NCBI RefSeq assembly: GCF_004337695.1
Contig: NZ_SJXJ01000002.1
Span: 124,001 to 188,000, forward strand
DNA: 64,000 bases
Direction: 5' to 3'
Source: Tenacibaculum sp. M341
Lineage (GTDB): Bacteria > Bacteroidota > Bacteroidia > Flavobacteriales > Flavobacteriaceae
Both the position numbers and the translations under genes were made by a program. Under the pieces are notes generated by a model. The model did no database searches and was not told where the DNA came from. It saw only the letters and a program-made list of their open reading frames with translations. Below are positions 52,620 through 61,999 of the stretch, one piece after another; positions within the stretch are counted from its first letter, which is position 1; every line of letters starts with the position of its first letter.

Positions 52620-54062
52620 ATGAAAACAAGCAGCGTAAAAGAATTATTAAGTTCGGATAAATTTTTACAAGAAGTTACTGTTAAAGGATGGGTAAAAGCG
52701 TTTAGAAGTAAGCGTTTTATAGCCTTAAATGATGGGTCTACTATCAAGAATATTCAGTGTGTAGTAGATTTTGAAAATACGGATGATAATTTATTAAAAA
52801 GAATAACTACTGGTGCAGCTGTTTGTGTAAAAGGAACTTTAGTTGAGAGCCAAGGAAAAGGTCAAAATGTAGAAATTCAGGTTAGCAGTGTTGAAATTTT
52901 AGGAGATGCTGATCCTGATGAAGTTTCAAAAACAATTTTACAGCCTAAAAAACATTCTTTAGAATTTTTAAGACAACAAGCGCATTTACGTGTAAGAACC
53001 AATACGTTTAGTGCAATTATGCGTGTACGTTCAGCACTTTCTTTTGCAGTACACCAATATTTTCAACAAAATGGTTTTTACTATGTAAATACACCAATTA
53101 TTACAGGTTCTGATGCAGAGGGGGCTGGAGAGATGTTTAAAGTAACAAACTTTGAAGCAAACAAGGCACCTTTAAACGAAGAGGGAGAAATAGATTACAC
53201 ACAAGATTTCTTTGGTAAGCAAACAAACTTAACCGTTTCTGGACAATTAGAGGCTGAAACTTATGCAATGGGACTTGGTAAAGTATATACTTTTGGACCT
53301 ACTTTTAGAGCCGAAAACTCTAATACAACACGTCACTTAGCTGAGTTTTGGATGATTGAACCAGAGGTTGCATTCAACGATTTAGATGCAAACATGGATT
53401 TATCTGAAGATTTCATTAAGTATGTATTAAAATATGTTTTAGATAACTGTGAAGATGATTTAGCTTTTTTAAATGACCGTTTTGCCAAAGAGGAAGAGAA
53501 AAAGCCTAAGTTAGAAAGAAGTGAAATGGGACTTATTGAGCGTTTAAAGTTTGTAGTAGATAATAACTTTAAAAGAGTTTCATATACTGAAGCAATTGAT
53601 ATTTTAAGAAATTCTAAGCCTAATAAAAAGAAGAAATTCCAGTTTCCAATTGACGAATGGGGAGCAGATTTACAATCTGAACACGAGCGTTTCTTGGTAG
53701 AGAAGCATTTTAAATGTCCGGTAATATTATTTGATTATCCAGCTAATATTAAGGCATTTTATATGCGTTTAAATGAAGATGAGAAAACGGTAAGAGCAAT
53801 GGATGTTTTATTCCCTGGTATTGGAGAAATGGTAGGAGGTTCTCAAAGAGAAGAACGTTTAGATGTATTAAAAGAGAAAATGGCTGCTTTAGATATTGAT
53901 GAAAAAGAGCTATGGTGGTATTTAGATACTCGTAAGTTTGGTACAGCAGTACACTCAGGTTTTGGTCTTGGGTTTGAAAGATTAGTGTTGTTTACAACCG
54001 GAATGAGTAACATTAGAGATGTGATACCTTTTCCAAGAACACCTCAAAACGCAGAATTTTAA
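52620..54062 (+). CDS. asnS: Asparaginyl-tRNA synthetase
   Basis: 480 residues. The N-terminal OB-fold anticodon-binding domain ([20 protein letters not shown]) is followed by the class II catalytic core: motif 2 [24 protein letters not shown] and motif 3 [27 protein letters not shown]. The C-terminal sequence [13 protein letters not shown] is diagnostic of AsnS rather than AspS. A direct AsnS means no dependence on the amidotransferase route for Asn-tRNA. Confidence 0.96.
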   Translation: MKTSSVKELLSSDKFLQEVTVKGWVKAFRSKRFIALNDGSTIKNIQCVVDFENTDDNLLKRITTGAAVCVKGTLVESQGKGQNVEIQVSSVEILGDADPDEVSKTILQPKKHSLEFLRQQAHLRVRTNTFSAIMRVRSALSFAVHQYFQQNGFYYVNTPIITGSDAEGAGEMFKVTNFEANKAPLNEEGEIDYTQDFFGKQTNLTVSGQLEAETYAMGLGKVYTFGPTFRAENSNTTRHLAEFWMIEPEVAFNDLDANMDLSEDFIKYVLKYVLDNCEDDLAFLNDRFAKEEEKKPKLERSEMGLIERLKFVVDNNFKRVSYTEAIDILRNSKPNKKKKFQFPIDEWGADLQSEHERFLVEKHFKCPVILFDYPANIKAFYMRLNEDEKTVRAMDVLFPGIGEMVGGSQREERLDVLKEKMAALDIDEKELWWYLDTRKFGTAVHSGFGLGFERLVLFTTGMSNIRDVIPFPRTPQNAEF

Positions 54063-54078
54063 TCAAAACAAATAAAAT

Positions 54079-54118
54079 TTTTAATCGTCATTCCTCAAAG
54101 AATGGCGATTTTATTTTT
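54079..54118 (+). terminator. Terminator after asnS
   Basis: AATCGTCATTC (54083-54093) pairs with GAATGGCGATT (54100-54110; one G-U pair) around a 6-nt loop and is followed by TTTATTTTT. Confidence 0.75.
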
Positions 54119-54128
54119 ACCGAATTCA

Positions 54129-54136
54129 TATATTTG
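54129..54136 (+). promoter_or_regulatory. -7 element of rpoN, leaderless position
   Basis: TATATTTG is an exact -7 match only 5 bp before the rpoN ATG, implying a leaderless transcript if used. No -33 TTG is seen, so confidence is modest. Confidence 0.35.
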
Positions 54137-54141
54137 TAACT

Positions 54142-55605
54142 ATGTTAAAACAGAGTTTACATCAAAGGTTATTACAAAAACTATCTCCACAACAAATTCA
54201 GTTAATGAAACTGATTCAATTACCTACACAGGCATTTGAAGAACGTTTGAAGCAAGAGATTGAAGAGAATCCTGCTTTAGATACAGGTAAAGAAGAGAAA
54301 GAGACTTTTGAAGATAGTTTAGAAAATGATGTAGACTATGATGATTCTGGGAATGAAAAAATTGAAGCTGAGGATATAAATATTGACGAGTATTTAAGTG
54401 ATGATGAATATCCTAGTTACAAAACTCAATCTAACAATTATGCAGCAGATGATGATGAAAAACAAGTGCCATATGCAGCTGGTACTACATTTCATCAATC
54501 TTTAAAAAATCAATTAAATACGTTTAGAATTGATGAGCAAGAAAGAAGTATAGCCGAGTTTTTGGTTGGTAGTATAGATGATAGCGGTTATATAAGAAGA
54601 GACATTATCGACATTGTAGATGATTTAGCTTTTACTCAAAATGTTTATACTGAAGAGGAAACTGTTGAAAGAATTTTAAAGACAGTAGTGCAGACTTTAG
54701 ATCCAATTGGGGTAGGGGCAAGAGATTTAAAAGAATGTTTAATTATTCAATTAAAATCAAAATCACCTACAAAAACAAAATCATTAGCAATTAATGTTTT
54801 AGAGAATGCTTTTGATCATTTTGTGAAAAAACACTACAAAAAACTGTTAGATAAGTTTAATATTTCTGAAGAAGAATTAAAAGAAGTAAACACAGAAATC
54901 TCTAAGCTTAATCCTAAACCAGGTAGTTCTTATGCCGGAAATAATAAAATAGCAGAGCAAATTGTTCCTGATTTTACCATACGAATTATTGAAGGCAAGC
55001 TAGAATTAACTCTTAATTCACGAAATGCACCTGAATTACATGTTTCTAGAGAGTATAATAACATGTTAAAGGGGTATCAAGATTCTAAAGATAAAAGTAA
55101 GTCTCAGAAAGATGCTGTAATGTTTATTAAGCAAAAACTTGATGCAGCTAAATGGTTTATTGATGCAATAAAGCAAAGGCAACAAACTCTTTTAGTTACA
55201 ATGAATGCAATTATGCATTATCAGTACGATTACTTTTTAACTGGTGACGAAAGAAAGTTGAAACCTATGATTTTAAAGGATGTTGCTGATAAAATCAAGA
55301 TGGATGTTTCAACAGTATCTCGTGTAGCTAATAGTAAATATGTTTCCACTCCTTATGGAACTAAATTGATTAAAGATTTCTTTTCTGAGTCAATGAAAAA
55401 TGATCAAGGAGAAGATGTTTCGACAAGAGAAATTAAGAAAATATTAGAAAACGTAATTGCAGAAGAAGATAAAAAGAAACCTTTAACTGATGAGAAATTA
55501 TCTAAAATATTAAAAGAGAAAGGTTATCCAATTGCTAGAAGAACCGTAGCAAAGTATAGAGAGCAATTAGATATACCAGTTGCACGTTTAAGAAAAGAAA
55601 TTTAA
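54142..55605 (+). CDS. rpoN: RNA polymerase sigma-54 factor
   Basis: 487 residues. Region I is Gln/Leu-rich (LHQRLLQKLSPQQIQLMKLIQLPTQAFEERL) and contacts activators. An acidic region II (about 50-110) follows, then the core-binding domain and the C-terminal DNA-binding part, ending with the RpoN box ARRTVAKYRE (465-474). The length is normal. It lets the cell use enhancer-type activators; no such activator is in this window. The next gene begins immediately after its stop. Confidence 0.96.
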   Translation: MLKQSLHQRLLQKLSPQQIQLMKLIQLPTQAFEERLKQEIEENPALDTGKEEKETFEDSLENDVDYDDSGNEKIEAEDINIDEYLSDDEYPSYKTQSNNYAADDDEKQVPYAAGTTFHQSLKNQLNTFRIDEQERSIAEFLVGSIDDSGYIRRDIIDIVDDLAFTQNVYTEEETVERILKTVVQTLDPIGVGARDLKECLIIQLKSKSPTKTKSLAINVLENAFDHFVKKHYKKLLDKFNISEEELKEVNTEISKLNPKPGSSYAGNNKIAEQIVPDFTIRIIEGKLELTLNSRNAPELHVSREYNNMLKGYQDSKDKSKSQKDAVMFIKQKLDAAKWFIDAIKQRQQTLLVTMNAIMHYQYDYFLTGDERKLKPMILKDVADKIKMDVSTVSRVANSKYVSTPYGTKLIKDFFSESMKNDQGEDVSTREIKKILENVIAEEDKKKPLTDEKLSKILKEKGYPIARRTVAKYREQLDIPVARLRKEI

Positions 55606-56208
55606 ATGCGTTGGCATAAATTCATATCTACAATATTACACCCAGTTTTAATGCCTACCATTGGTGTGTTAATTTATTTTCTTATTTCACCAATGAGAGT
55701 AACTGCGTTACAGCAAATTTATTTACTGTCTATTGTTTTTATTGCTACGTATGCAATTCCAATATTGTTATTGTTTTTTCTTAAGTCAGTAAATAAAATT
55801 GAATCTTTTGAGGTAAGAACGATTCAAGAACGAAAAATACCAATGTTTTCAATGATGTGTATTTTTCTTTTGTTGGGTAGGTTTTTTTACAAGTTTTCTA
55901 GTGTTAGAGAACTTTCATATTTGTTTTTTGGAACTTTACTAGGACTTATAATTGTGTACTTTATTTTTTTTACAAAGACAAAAACAAGTTTACATCTATT
56001 ATCTATTGGAAGTGCCGTTGGCTTTTTTATAGTCTATCAGCAAATAAATAATGTAATGTTATTACCTTTAATAGTTGTTTTTATATTGCTTTCAGGCTTT
56101 TTAGGCACTTCTAGGTTGTATCTTAAAGCGCACACACCAAAAGAAGTTTATTTGGGTTTTTTAATAGGTGTTACAAGTCAATTAGTAATGTATTACGTTT
56201 TACAGTAA
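55606..56208 (+). CDS. PAP2-like integral membrane protein
   Basis: 200 residues with about six membrane segments. Near the C-terminus SRLYLKAHTPKEVYLGFLIG resembles the last PAP2 phosphatase motif (SRxxxxxHxxxD), with Glu in place of the usual Asp. The earlier PAP2 motifs are not clear: only RTIQERKIPM suggests a basic motif 1. An active lipid phosphatase is therefore uncertain. It abuts the rpoN stop with no gap, so it is co-transcribed. Its 3' end overlaps the convergent next gene by 9 bp. Confidence 0.75.
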   Translation: MRWHKFISTILHPVLMPTIGVLIYFLISPMRVTALQQIYLLSIVFIATYAIPILLLFFLKSVNKIESFEVRTIQERKIPMFSMMCIFLLLGRFFYKFSSVRELSYLFFGTLLGLIIVYFIFFTKTKTSLHLLSIGSAVGFFIVYQQINNVMLLPLIVVFILLSGFLGTSRLYLKAHTPKEVYLGFLIGVTSQLVMYYVLQ

Positions 56209-56877
56209 GTAAAAAATTAAACCAAACTTCATAATTTTACTATTTACAGTTTCAGAATTTATAGAGACATCTTTAAATATGGAAGTTAATCCATAGTAAA
56301 CATATAAATTAAAAGCACCATATCCTGCGGATAATTCTAAACCAGACTGAAATCTATTGTAAATATCAATGTTACTAAACTCAAAGGAAGCGTTATTTTC
56401 ATCTAAATAAGAAAAATTGTTAGACAGGTTATAAGAAAATCTCACGCCACCATAAAGTCTCCAAAATGAGTAAGTAACAGCATCCGAAGTTCTCCATCTA
56501 ATCTGCAATGGAAATTCAATATTATGAAGAGACATTTTATTAGAAGTAATATTGTTGGCTAATTGTATTGTGTTGTTGTCGATTATTTGTAAACCATGAT
56601 TAAAGGAATTAAAACTATAACCAGTACCAATTCCTACAGCAAATTTCCCGTTTTTTTGTAAAGGTATGTCTTTTATGTACCCTAAAGAAAAACTGTAAGA
56701 AAACCCGCTTTTAGAAGCTCCAGAAGGCTGTTTATCTAAAATATCATAGCTCAAACTTAAGTATAATTGATCTTCCCAATATTTATCACCTATTTTAAGA
56801 GAATCTATTTGTGCATAAGATTTCAAAGCCAAAAAGAATAGTATAAGAATAGGTGATTTTTTTAAGTGAATTTTCAT
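56200..56877 (-). CDS. PorT-like outer-membrane beta-barrel protein
   Basis: 225 residues. The signal peptide ends ALKSYAQ. The rest alternates hydrophobic and polar residues as expected for a small barrel (GKFAVGIGTGYSFNSF, HNIEFPLQIRWRTS, RFQSGLELSAGYG) and ends with the hydrophobic GLIFYLL. The pattern IEFPLQIR is seen in PorT/outer-membrane barrel families of Bacteroidetes. Whether it is the T9SS component PorT/SprT or a general barrel cannot be decided. It is downstream of the exbD cluster but separated by a terminator. Confidence 0.7.
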   Translation of the reverse strand: MKIHLKKSPILILFFLALKSYAQIDSLKIGDKYWEDQLYLSLSYDILDKQPSGASKSGFSYSFSLGYIKDIPLQKNGKFAVGIGTGYSFNSFNHGLQIIDNNTIQLANNITSNKMSLHNIEFPLQIRWRTSDAVTYSFWRLYGGVRFSYNLSNNFSYLDENNASFEFSNIDIYNRFQSGLELSAGYGAFNLYVYYGLTSIFKDVSINSETVNSKIMKFGLIFYLL

Positions 56878-56944
56878 GAAAGTGAATAGTTATGTTTGGA
56901 TCAATTATTCTTTTGATTGAATAAAAATAAGAAATATAGGAAAA

Positions 56945-56976
56945 ATAAAAAGAGCAATTTTTCAATTGCTCTTCTT
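56945..56976 (-). terminator. Terminator of the ExbB/ExbD cluster
   Basis: AAGAGCAATT (56950-56959) pairs with 56964-56973 around a 4-nt loop. On the minus strand it is followed by TTTATTTTT. Confidence 0.75.
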
Positions 56977-56997
56977 AATTAATTATATAGTATGCTT

Positions 56998-57471
56998 TTA
57001 TTTAGAGATACTGCTTCCTTTTTGAGTTGATAAACTTAATTTAAGAGCATTAACATCTCTTAATTTAAGACGAATATCGGTTAAAGTACCAACATTAGAT
57101 TCTTTATCAGCTTTGATAGAAGTTGTCATATAAGGAATCTCTTCTTCAGATACTTGCTCACGCTCATTCATGATAAAAGCAGGAATATCATCAGGCGTTG
57201 CAATCTTATCATTTAATTGAATCCTATTAAAACTAGTACCATACTTTTCAGTTTGCTTAGCTTTTCCTACATAAATAGTACTTACTAAACTTTTATGTTC
57301 TAGTTTTTTAACTTCTGTAGCACTAGGTAAACGAGGACTTTCTATTTCTAGATTCGTTTCTCTCATTACCGTCGTTACCATGAAGAAGAATAATAACATA
57401 AAAACAATATCAGGTAAAGAAGCGGTAGAAATCGCTGGTTGCCCTGTTTTTTTCTTTTTAAATTTAGACAT
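56998..57471 (-). CDS. ExbD/TolR-family protein (2)
   Basis: 157 residues with one N-terminal membrane helix (about 20-38, PDIVFMLLFFFMVTTVM) carrying the functional Asp21, then a periplasmic domain. It would form the proton-driven motor with the TolQ/ExbB protein encoded three genes upstream and energise TonB-dependent transporters such as SusC. It is the last gene of the cluster, 22 bp after the first exbD. Confidence 0.9.
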   Translation of the reverse strand: MSKFKKKKTGQPAISTASLPDIVFMLLFFFMVTTVMRETNLEIESPRLPSATEVKKLEHKSLVSTIYVGKAKQTEKYGTSFNRIQLNDKIATPDDIPAFIMNEREQVSEEEIPYMTTSIKADKESNVGTLTDIRLKLRDVNALKLSLSTQKGSSISK

Positions 57472-57493
57472 AATTTACTGTTTTTAAATGTTA

Positions 57494-58126
57494 TTACTTA
57501 GCATCTGTAGGATCAAGATCGGTAATTATCTGAGGATAACTAGCTTTTATATCTTTTACCTTAGCTTCTAATGCCTTATTCTTATTACCACTCTTTTTGT
57601 AAGCTTCTTCTAACTCAGTAAATGAAGTACCGTAACGTTTCTGACAAAGTTTATTTCTTAATTCTTTATAAGCACTAAGTAATTCATTTTGTACAGTAAC
57701 ATAAGTACCATATTCTGTAGCTCTATCACTTTCAATAGAAATAATGGCTTTGTTAGGGTGATCAGATGATTCTGGGTTTCTTTCACCACCACAATAATCA
57801 CATTGCTCACCTTTAGTAGCTCCTGGCATTGGGTTACCAACACCACCACCATTATCAATAAACTTAACAGCAGCTTCTTTCAAATCTTTTAATTCCATTA
57901 CCCCTTCATCAACGAATAATTCATTATTCCTGTTGATACTAATTTGGAAAATGTTCTTTTCCTTAATTTTAGGTGGATCATAATTCTTAGGTGGTTTCTC
58001 AGCTAATTTCTTAGAGATACCTGAATCAACATCCATAGTGGTTGTTACAAGGAAAAAGATAAGTAGCAAGAAGGCTATATCAGCCATAGAACCTGCATTA
58101 ATTTCTGGGTTTTCTCTTCTTGCCAT
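57494..58126 (-). CDS. ExbD/TolR-family protein (1) with cysteine-bearing insert
   Basis: 210 residues, longer than a typical ExbD of about 140. The membrane helix (about 17-33) has the key Asp16 (GSMADIAFLLLIFFLV). The periplasmic domain contains an insert of about 30 residues with CDYC (Cys109, Cys112), GGERN and His123. A third Cys occurs at KLCQKRYG, and a charged helical extension closes the protein. A duplicated exbD is usual in flavobacteria; the insert could be a disulfide or metal site. It follows the small membrane protein gene by 6 bp. Confidence 0.88.
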   Translation of the reverse strand: MARRENPEINAGSMADIAFLLLIFFLVTTTMDVDSGISKKLAEKPPKNYDPPKIKEKNIFQISINRNNELFVDEGVMELKDLKEAAVKFIDNGGGVGNPMPGATKGEQCDYCGGERNPESSDHPNKAIISIESDRATEYGTYVTVQNELLSAYKELRNKLCQKRYGTSFTELEEAYKKSGNKNKALEAKVKDIKASYPQIITDLDPTDAK

Positions 58127-58132
58127 ATTAAA

Positions 58133-58570
58133 TTATTTTATTAATCCTTTAAATAAATCGAAGATAAAGAATGCTCCTCCAACTACTAATAAGACTAAAC
58201 TAGCCCAAATACCAGTACTTGTTAACTTAGAAACAGAACTTCCCGCAGCTGCGATAACTTCTTGTTCAGCATCAATAACTTCTTTTGAATCTGCAACTAA
58301 ATAAGAGATTACTAAAACAACTACTAAAGCAGCTAATCCTAATAAAGTCTTTTTTAATGCTTCTGGGTTTTTAAGTACTCCTAATAACGATGCTACAACA
58401 GCAATTGCAATAGAAGCAATTAATAACACAACAGAATAAGTGATAAACGGTGATACCTTTGCAGATAGTGCTGCTGCATCTTCTGCATCAACTGCTGCAA
58501 TCAAACCAAATAGGATAAAACCTATTACAGAGATTACTGCAATTAATATGGTTAATACTCTACTATTCAT
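58133..58570 (-). CDS. Small membrane protein between tolQ and exbD genes
   Basis: 145 residues with about four hydrophobic segments (7-25, 42-64, 75-93 and 117-138) and Ala/Val-rich composition. It has no recognised domain. It starts 6 bp after the TolQ/ExbB stop and precedes exbD by 6 bp, so it is almost certainly co-expressed and may belong to the motor complex. A membrane protein in this slot is, from memory, frequent in flavobacteria. Confidence 0.8.
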   Translation of the reverse strand: MNSRVLTILIAVISVIGFILFGLIAAVDAEDAAALSAKVSPFITYSVVLLIASIAIAVVASLLGVLKNPEALKKTLLGLAALVVVLVISYLVADSKEVIDAEQEVIAAAGSSVSKLTSTGIWASLVLLVVGGAFFIFDLFKGLIK

Positions 58571-58576
58571 GTGTTA

Positions 58577-59305
58577 TTAGTTTTTTTTGTATTTAGCTAA
58601 TAAATCAATTAAAGTAATTGATGAATCTTCCATGTTGTTTACAATTCCATCTACTTTAGATACGATGTAGTTGTAAAAGATTTGTAAGATAATAGCTACG
58701 ATAAGACCAAATACCGTTGTTAATAATGCTTGCTTAATACCACCAGCTACTACCGCAGGAGAGATATCATTTGCAACAGCAATAGAGTCGAATGCAGAAA
58801 TCATTCCGATTACCGTACCCATAAACCCTAACATCGGTGCTAATGCGATAAATAAAGAAATCCAAGAAATGTTTTTCTCTAATAATCCCATTTGTACTCC
58901 ACCATATCCTACTACTGCTTTTTCAGCTGCGTCAATTCCTTCGTCAGCTCTTTCTAAACCTTGGTAAAAGATAGAAGCAACAGGTCCTTTAGTGTTTCTA
59001 CAAACTTCCTTAGCAGCCTCAACTCCTCCAGAACTTAATGCGTCATCAACTTTAGCTACTAATTTCTTTGTATTAGTTGTAGCCATGTTTAAATAGATGA
59101 TTCTTTCTATTGCAATAGCTAATCCTAAAATTAGAGTTACTAATACAACTCCCATAAACATTGGGTCTCCTTCAATAAAACGTTGTTTTAATTGTTGGTG
59201 GAATGTTTGAGCTTCTTCTGAAGTCGCTTCTTGAGCAAAAGTTGATTGAATAGCTCCAAAGAACATAAATCCTGTAATAGTAAGGACATTTACTGCTTTT
59301 TTCAT
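58577..59305 (-). CDS. MotA/TolQ/ExbB proton channel protein
   Basis: 242 residues from the ATG at 59305 (MKKAVNVLTITGFMFFGAIQ), which gives a leading hydrophobic segment; the ATG at 59350 adds an unlikely extension. Three further membrane helices appear: about 42-62, then the conserved pair (SLFIALAPMLGFMGTVIGMISAFDSI and AGGIKQALLTTVFGLIVAIILQI), the ExbB/TolQ hallmark. It is the first gene of the four-gene energiser cluster. Confidence 0.93.
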   Translation of the reverse strand: MKKAVNVLTITGFMFFGAIQSTFAQEATSEEAQTFHQQLKQRFIEGDPMFMGVVLVTLILGLAIAIERIIYLNMATTNTKKLVAKVDDALSSGGVEAAKEVCRNTKGPVASIFYQGLERADEGIDAAEKAVVGYGGVQMGLLEKNISWISLFIALAPMLGFMGTVIGMISAFDSIAVANDISPAVVAGGIKQALLTTVFGLIVAIILQIFYNYIVSKVDGIVNNMEDSSITLIDLLAKYKKN

Positions 59306-59555
59306 TTTGTTTATAATTAATTTAAAATAGTTAACGTATTGAAAATACAAATTTTTTATGTTGCGAAAATAATGATATTATGTCAAAGATTTTAGTGTTT
59401 GATTGTATAACTTCTCAAGTACCCCTTATTTTCAGACTGCCAATTAACAAAAAAATGTTGGGACAATAAAAAAATTAACGGTATTTGTTGAAAAACTTTT
59501 ATTTTTTGATGCATTATTAAGAATTTCAATTTATTTTAATAGAATTTTTTGTGAT

Positions 59556-60587
59556 TTAACTAATCTCACCACGTAAAGAAGTTTCAAAATAGTGCTTAAA
59601 TTCTAGTTCAGATAAATCTTCACCTAGCAAGTACATCATTTTAGCAATTGCGGTTTCCGTGGTAATATCCTTACCGTTTATAATACCAATTTTCTTCAAA
59701 TCTGTACTAGTTTCATACAAACCTAAAATTACACTACCACCCGCACATTGAGTAACATTTACTATCCTCAACCCTTTTTTAATAGCATTTTCTAATAAAT
59801 CAATAAACCATTTTTCAGTGGGAGCATTACCAGCACCATAGGTTTCTAAAATTAAGCCTTTTAAGTCTGGAATATTTAAAGTTGCTTCTACTACTTTTTT
59901 AGTGATTCCAGGGAAAAGTTTTAAAATAGCAACATCGTCTATTAAATTTTTTCTAAAGATCAAGTCTTCCTTATGATCAGGATGTTTGAATAAAAGGTGT
60001 TCATTAAAAGAAAGATGCACACCACTTTCTACTAACGGAGGATAATTCATTGAGGTAAATGCCTCAAATTGTTCAGCGTTAATTTTTGTAGTTCTGTTAG
60101 CTCTGTATAATTTATATTCAAAATATAAACCAACTTCTTTTAAAATAGGTTCATCGTTTTTTCTAGCACAAGCTATTTCTATAGAGGTAATTAAATTCTC
60201 TTTAGCATCTGTACGTAAATCTCCAATAGGTAACTGAGATCCTGTAAAAATGACAGGTTTTTGAAGATTCTCAAACATGAAACTAATTGTTGAAGAAACA
60301 TATGCCATTGTATCGGAACCAGTTAACACCACAAAACCATCATATGTTTTATAGTTATTAGCTATAATTTCAGCTATTTGAATATAGTAACTGGTGTTCA
60401 TATTTGAAGAATCAATAGGTTCTTCAAAAGAAATAGTAGATATTTTACAGTTAAGTTGTTTTAATTCTGGTATTTTGGTTAGTATTTGGCTGAAGTCAAA
60501 AGCTTTTAATGCATTTGTTTGATAATCTTTAATCATACCGATGGTACCTCCAGTATACACCAATAATATGTTTGGTTTTGTTGCCAT
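59556..60587 (-). CDS. ansA: Type I L-asparaginase
   Basis: 343 residues, cytosolic (no signal peptide), hydrolysing asparagine to aspartate and ammonia. The first catalytic Thr is Thr15 in YTGGTIGMI. The second conserved motif, usually HGTDTM, reads TGSDTM (89-94), so Ser91 replaces the expected Thr beside Asp92. The Lys of the triad is likely in RTDAKENL. The length and start match AnsA. It is monocistronic and divergent from the metallopeptidase gene. Confidence 0.92.
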   Translation of the reverse strand: MATKPNILLVYTGGTIGMIKDYQTNALKAFDFSQILTKIPELKQLNCKISTISFEEPIDSSNMNTSYYIQIAEIIANNYKTYDGFVVLTGSDTMAYVSSTISFMFENLQKPVIFTGSQLPIGDLRTDAKENLITSIEIACARKNDEPILKEVGLYFEYKLYRANRTTKINAEQFEAFTSMNYPPLVESGVHLSFNEHLLFKHPDHKEDLIFRKNLIDDVAILKLFPGITKKVVEATLNIPDLKGLILETYGAGNAPTEKWFIDLLENAIKKGLRIVNVTQCAGGSVILGLYETSTDLKKIGIINGKDITTETAIAKMMYLLGEDLSELEFKHYFETSLRGEIS

Positions 60588-60680
60588 TCTGACAAATTTT
60601 GAGTTCTATAATTGAAATGGAATAATTTATGTTGTAAATTTATCAAACAAAAAGTAATAGAAAGTAAATAAAAAAGAAAT

Positions 60681-61379
60681 ATGTTTGGATTTTATATAAT
60701 AATAGGAGCTATATCTTTATTTAGCTGGTTGGTAAGTAATACGTTACAAAGAAAATTTAAAAAATATTCAAGAGTTCATTTAAGAAATGGAATGAGCGGT
60801 GCTGAAATTGCAGAAAAAATGTTGGCAGATCATGGAATTAGTGATGTTCAAGTAATTTCAACTCCTGGAATGTTAACAGATCATTACAATCCAACAAATA
60901 AAACAGTGAACCTTAGTGAAGGAGTTTACAATCAACGTAATGCAGCTGCAGCAGCTGTAGCAGCTCACGAAGTTGGGCATGCTGTACAACATGCAAGAGC
61001 TTATCAATGGTTACAAATGAGATCGAAATTAGTACCAGTAGTAAGTATCTCTTCTCGTTTTTCTCAATGGATGGTTATTGGAGGGCTTGTTTTAAGTGCT
61101 ACTTCTGGAACTTCTGGTATTGGTTTTATGATTGCTGTTGGAGGTTTAATTTTTATGTCTTTAGCAACGTTGTTTAGTTTTATCACTTTACCTGTAGAGT
61201 ATGATGCAAGTAATAGAGCATTAGCATGGTTAGAGAATAAACATATTGTAACAAGAGAAGAATTAGCAGGTTCAAAAGATGCTTTAAAGTGGGCAGCTAG
61301 AACTTATTTAGTGTCAGCATTAGGATCTTTAGCAATGTTACTTTATTGGGGGTTGCAAGTGTTAGGTAGTAGAGATTAA
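60681..61379 (+). CDS. Membrane-bound neutral zinc metallopeptidase (YugP-like)
   Basis: 232 residues. An N-terminal membrane segment (about 3-20) precedes a zincin domain with HEVGH at 96-100. Two or three membrane segments follow (about 125-165 and 205-225), with a downstream Glu-containing stretch (LPVEYDASNRALAWL) typical of the third-ligand region. This matches the putative neutral zinc metallopeptidase family that includes Bacillus YugP. Its substrate is unknown. A terminator follows. Confidence 0.9.
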   Translation: MFGFYIIIGAISLFSWLVSNTLQRKFKKYSRVHLRNGMSGAEIAEKMLADHGISDVQVISTPGMLTDHYNPTNKTVNLSEGVYNQRNAAAAAVAAHEVGHAVQHARAYQWLQMRSKLVPVVSISSRFSQWMVIGGLVLSATSGTSGIGFMIAVGGLIFMSLATLFSFITLPVEYDASNRALAWLENKHIVTREELAGSKDALKWAARTYLVSALGSLAMLLYWGLQVLGSRD

Positions 61380-61401
61380 TCACTTTTACATAATATATTT
61401 T

Positions 61402-61432
61402 AAAGCTGTTTGATATTCAAACAGCTTTTTTT
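61402..61432 (+). terminator. Terminator after the zinc metallopeptidase gene
   Basis: AAAGCTGTTTGA (61402-61413) pairs with 61417-61428 around a TAT loop and is followed by TTTTTG. Confidence 0.88.
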
Positions 61433-61489
61433 GTTAAGTCATTCAAAGTATTACGTCTAAACAACTATGTAATGTAAATTATGACTTTT

Positions 61490-61999
61490 ATGAAAAAAAG
61501 AATACTAATCAGTTTGTGTTTTATAGGAATAATTCAATTTTCAATGTTTTCGCAAAACATGACTTTGGAAAAACTTGGTGATATATTTGAGAATACTACT
61601 GATAGTATTGTTAGTCAAAAATCACAGTGGCGATTTATTATTAAAAAGATTCCTTTTATTGCAATCGCTGATTCTACTCATAATAGAATGCGAATTATAT
61701 CTCCAATTGCAGATAGTAATAGATTGACAGAAGAATTGAAAACAGCTTCATTGATGGCTAATTTTCATACAGCATTAGATGTTAAGTATGCTATTTCAGA
61801 TAATGTTTTATGGTCAGTTTTTATTCATCCTTTAAAAGAGTTAACCGAAGATCAAGTATTAGACGCAATAAGTCAGGTGTATTATGCACATGTAAATTTT
61901 GGAACAACATTTTCTAGTACATCGTTGGTGTTTCCTGGTAACAGAAAACCACGTAAAAAGCTAAAGCAGAAACCTAAAAAGTTTATAGAGAAAATATAA
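61490..61999 (+). CDS. Small exported hypothetical protein
   Basis: 169 residues from the ATG at 61490 (MKKRILISLCFIGIIQFSMFSQ); an in-frame ATG three codons earlier is possible. The signal peptide ends MFSQ. The mature part is mixed alpha/beta with a basic C-terminus (RKPRKKLKQKPKKFIEKI). No domain is recognised. It is monocistronic. Confidence 0.7.
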   Translation: MKKRILISLCFIGIIQFSMFSQNMTLEKLGDIFENTTDSIVSQKSQWRFIIKKIPFIAIADSTHNRMRIISPIADSNRLTEELKTASLMANFHTALDVKYAISDNVLWSVFIHPLKELTEDQVLDAISQVYYAHVNFGTTFSSTSLVFPGNRKPRKKLKQKPKKFIEKI

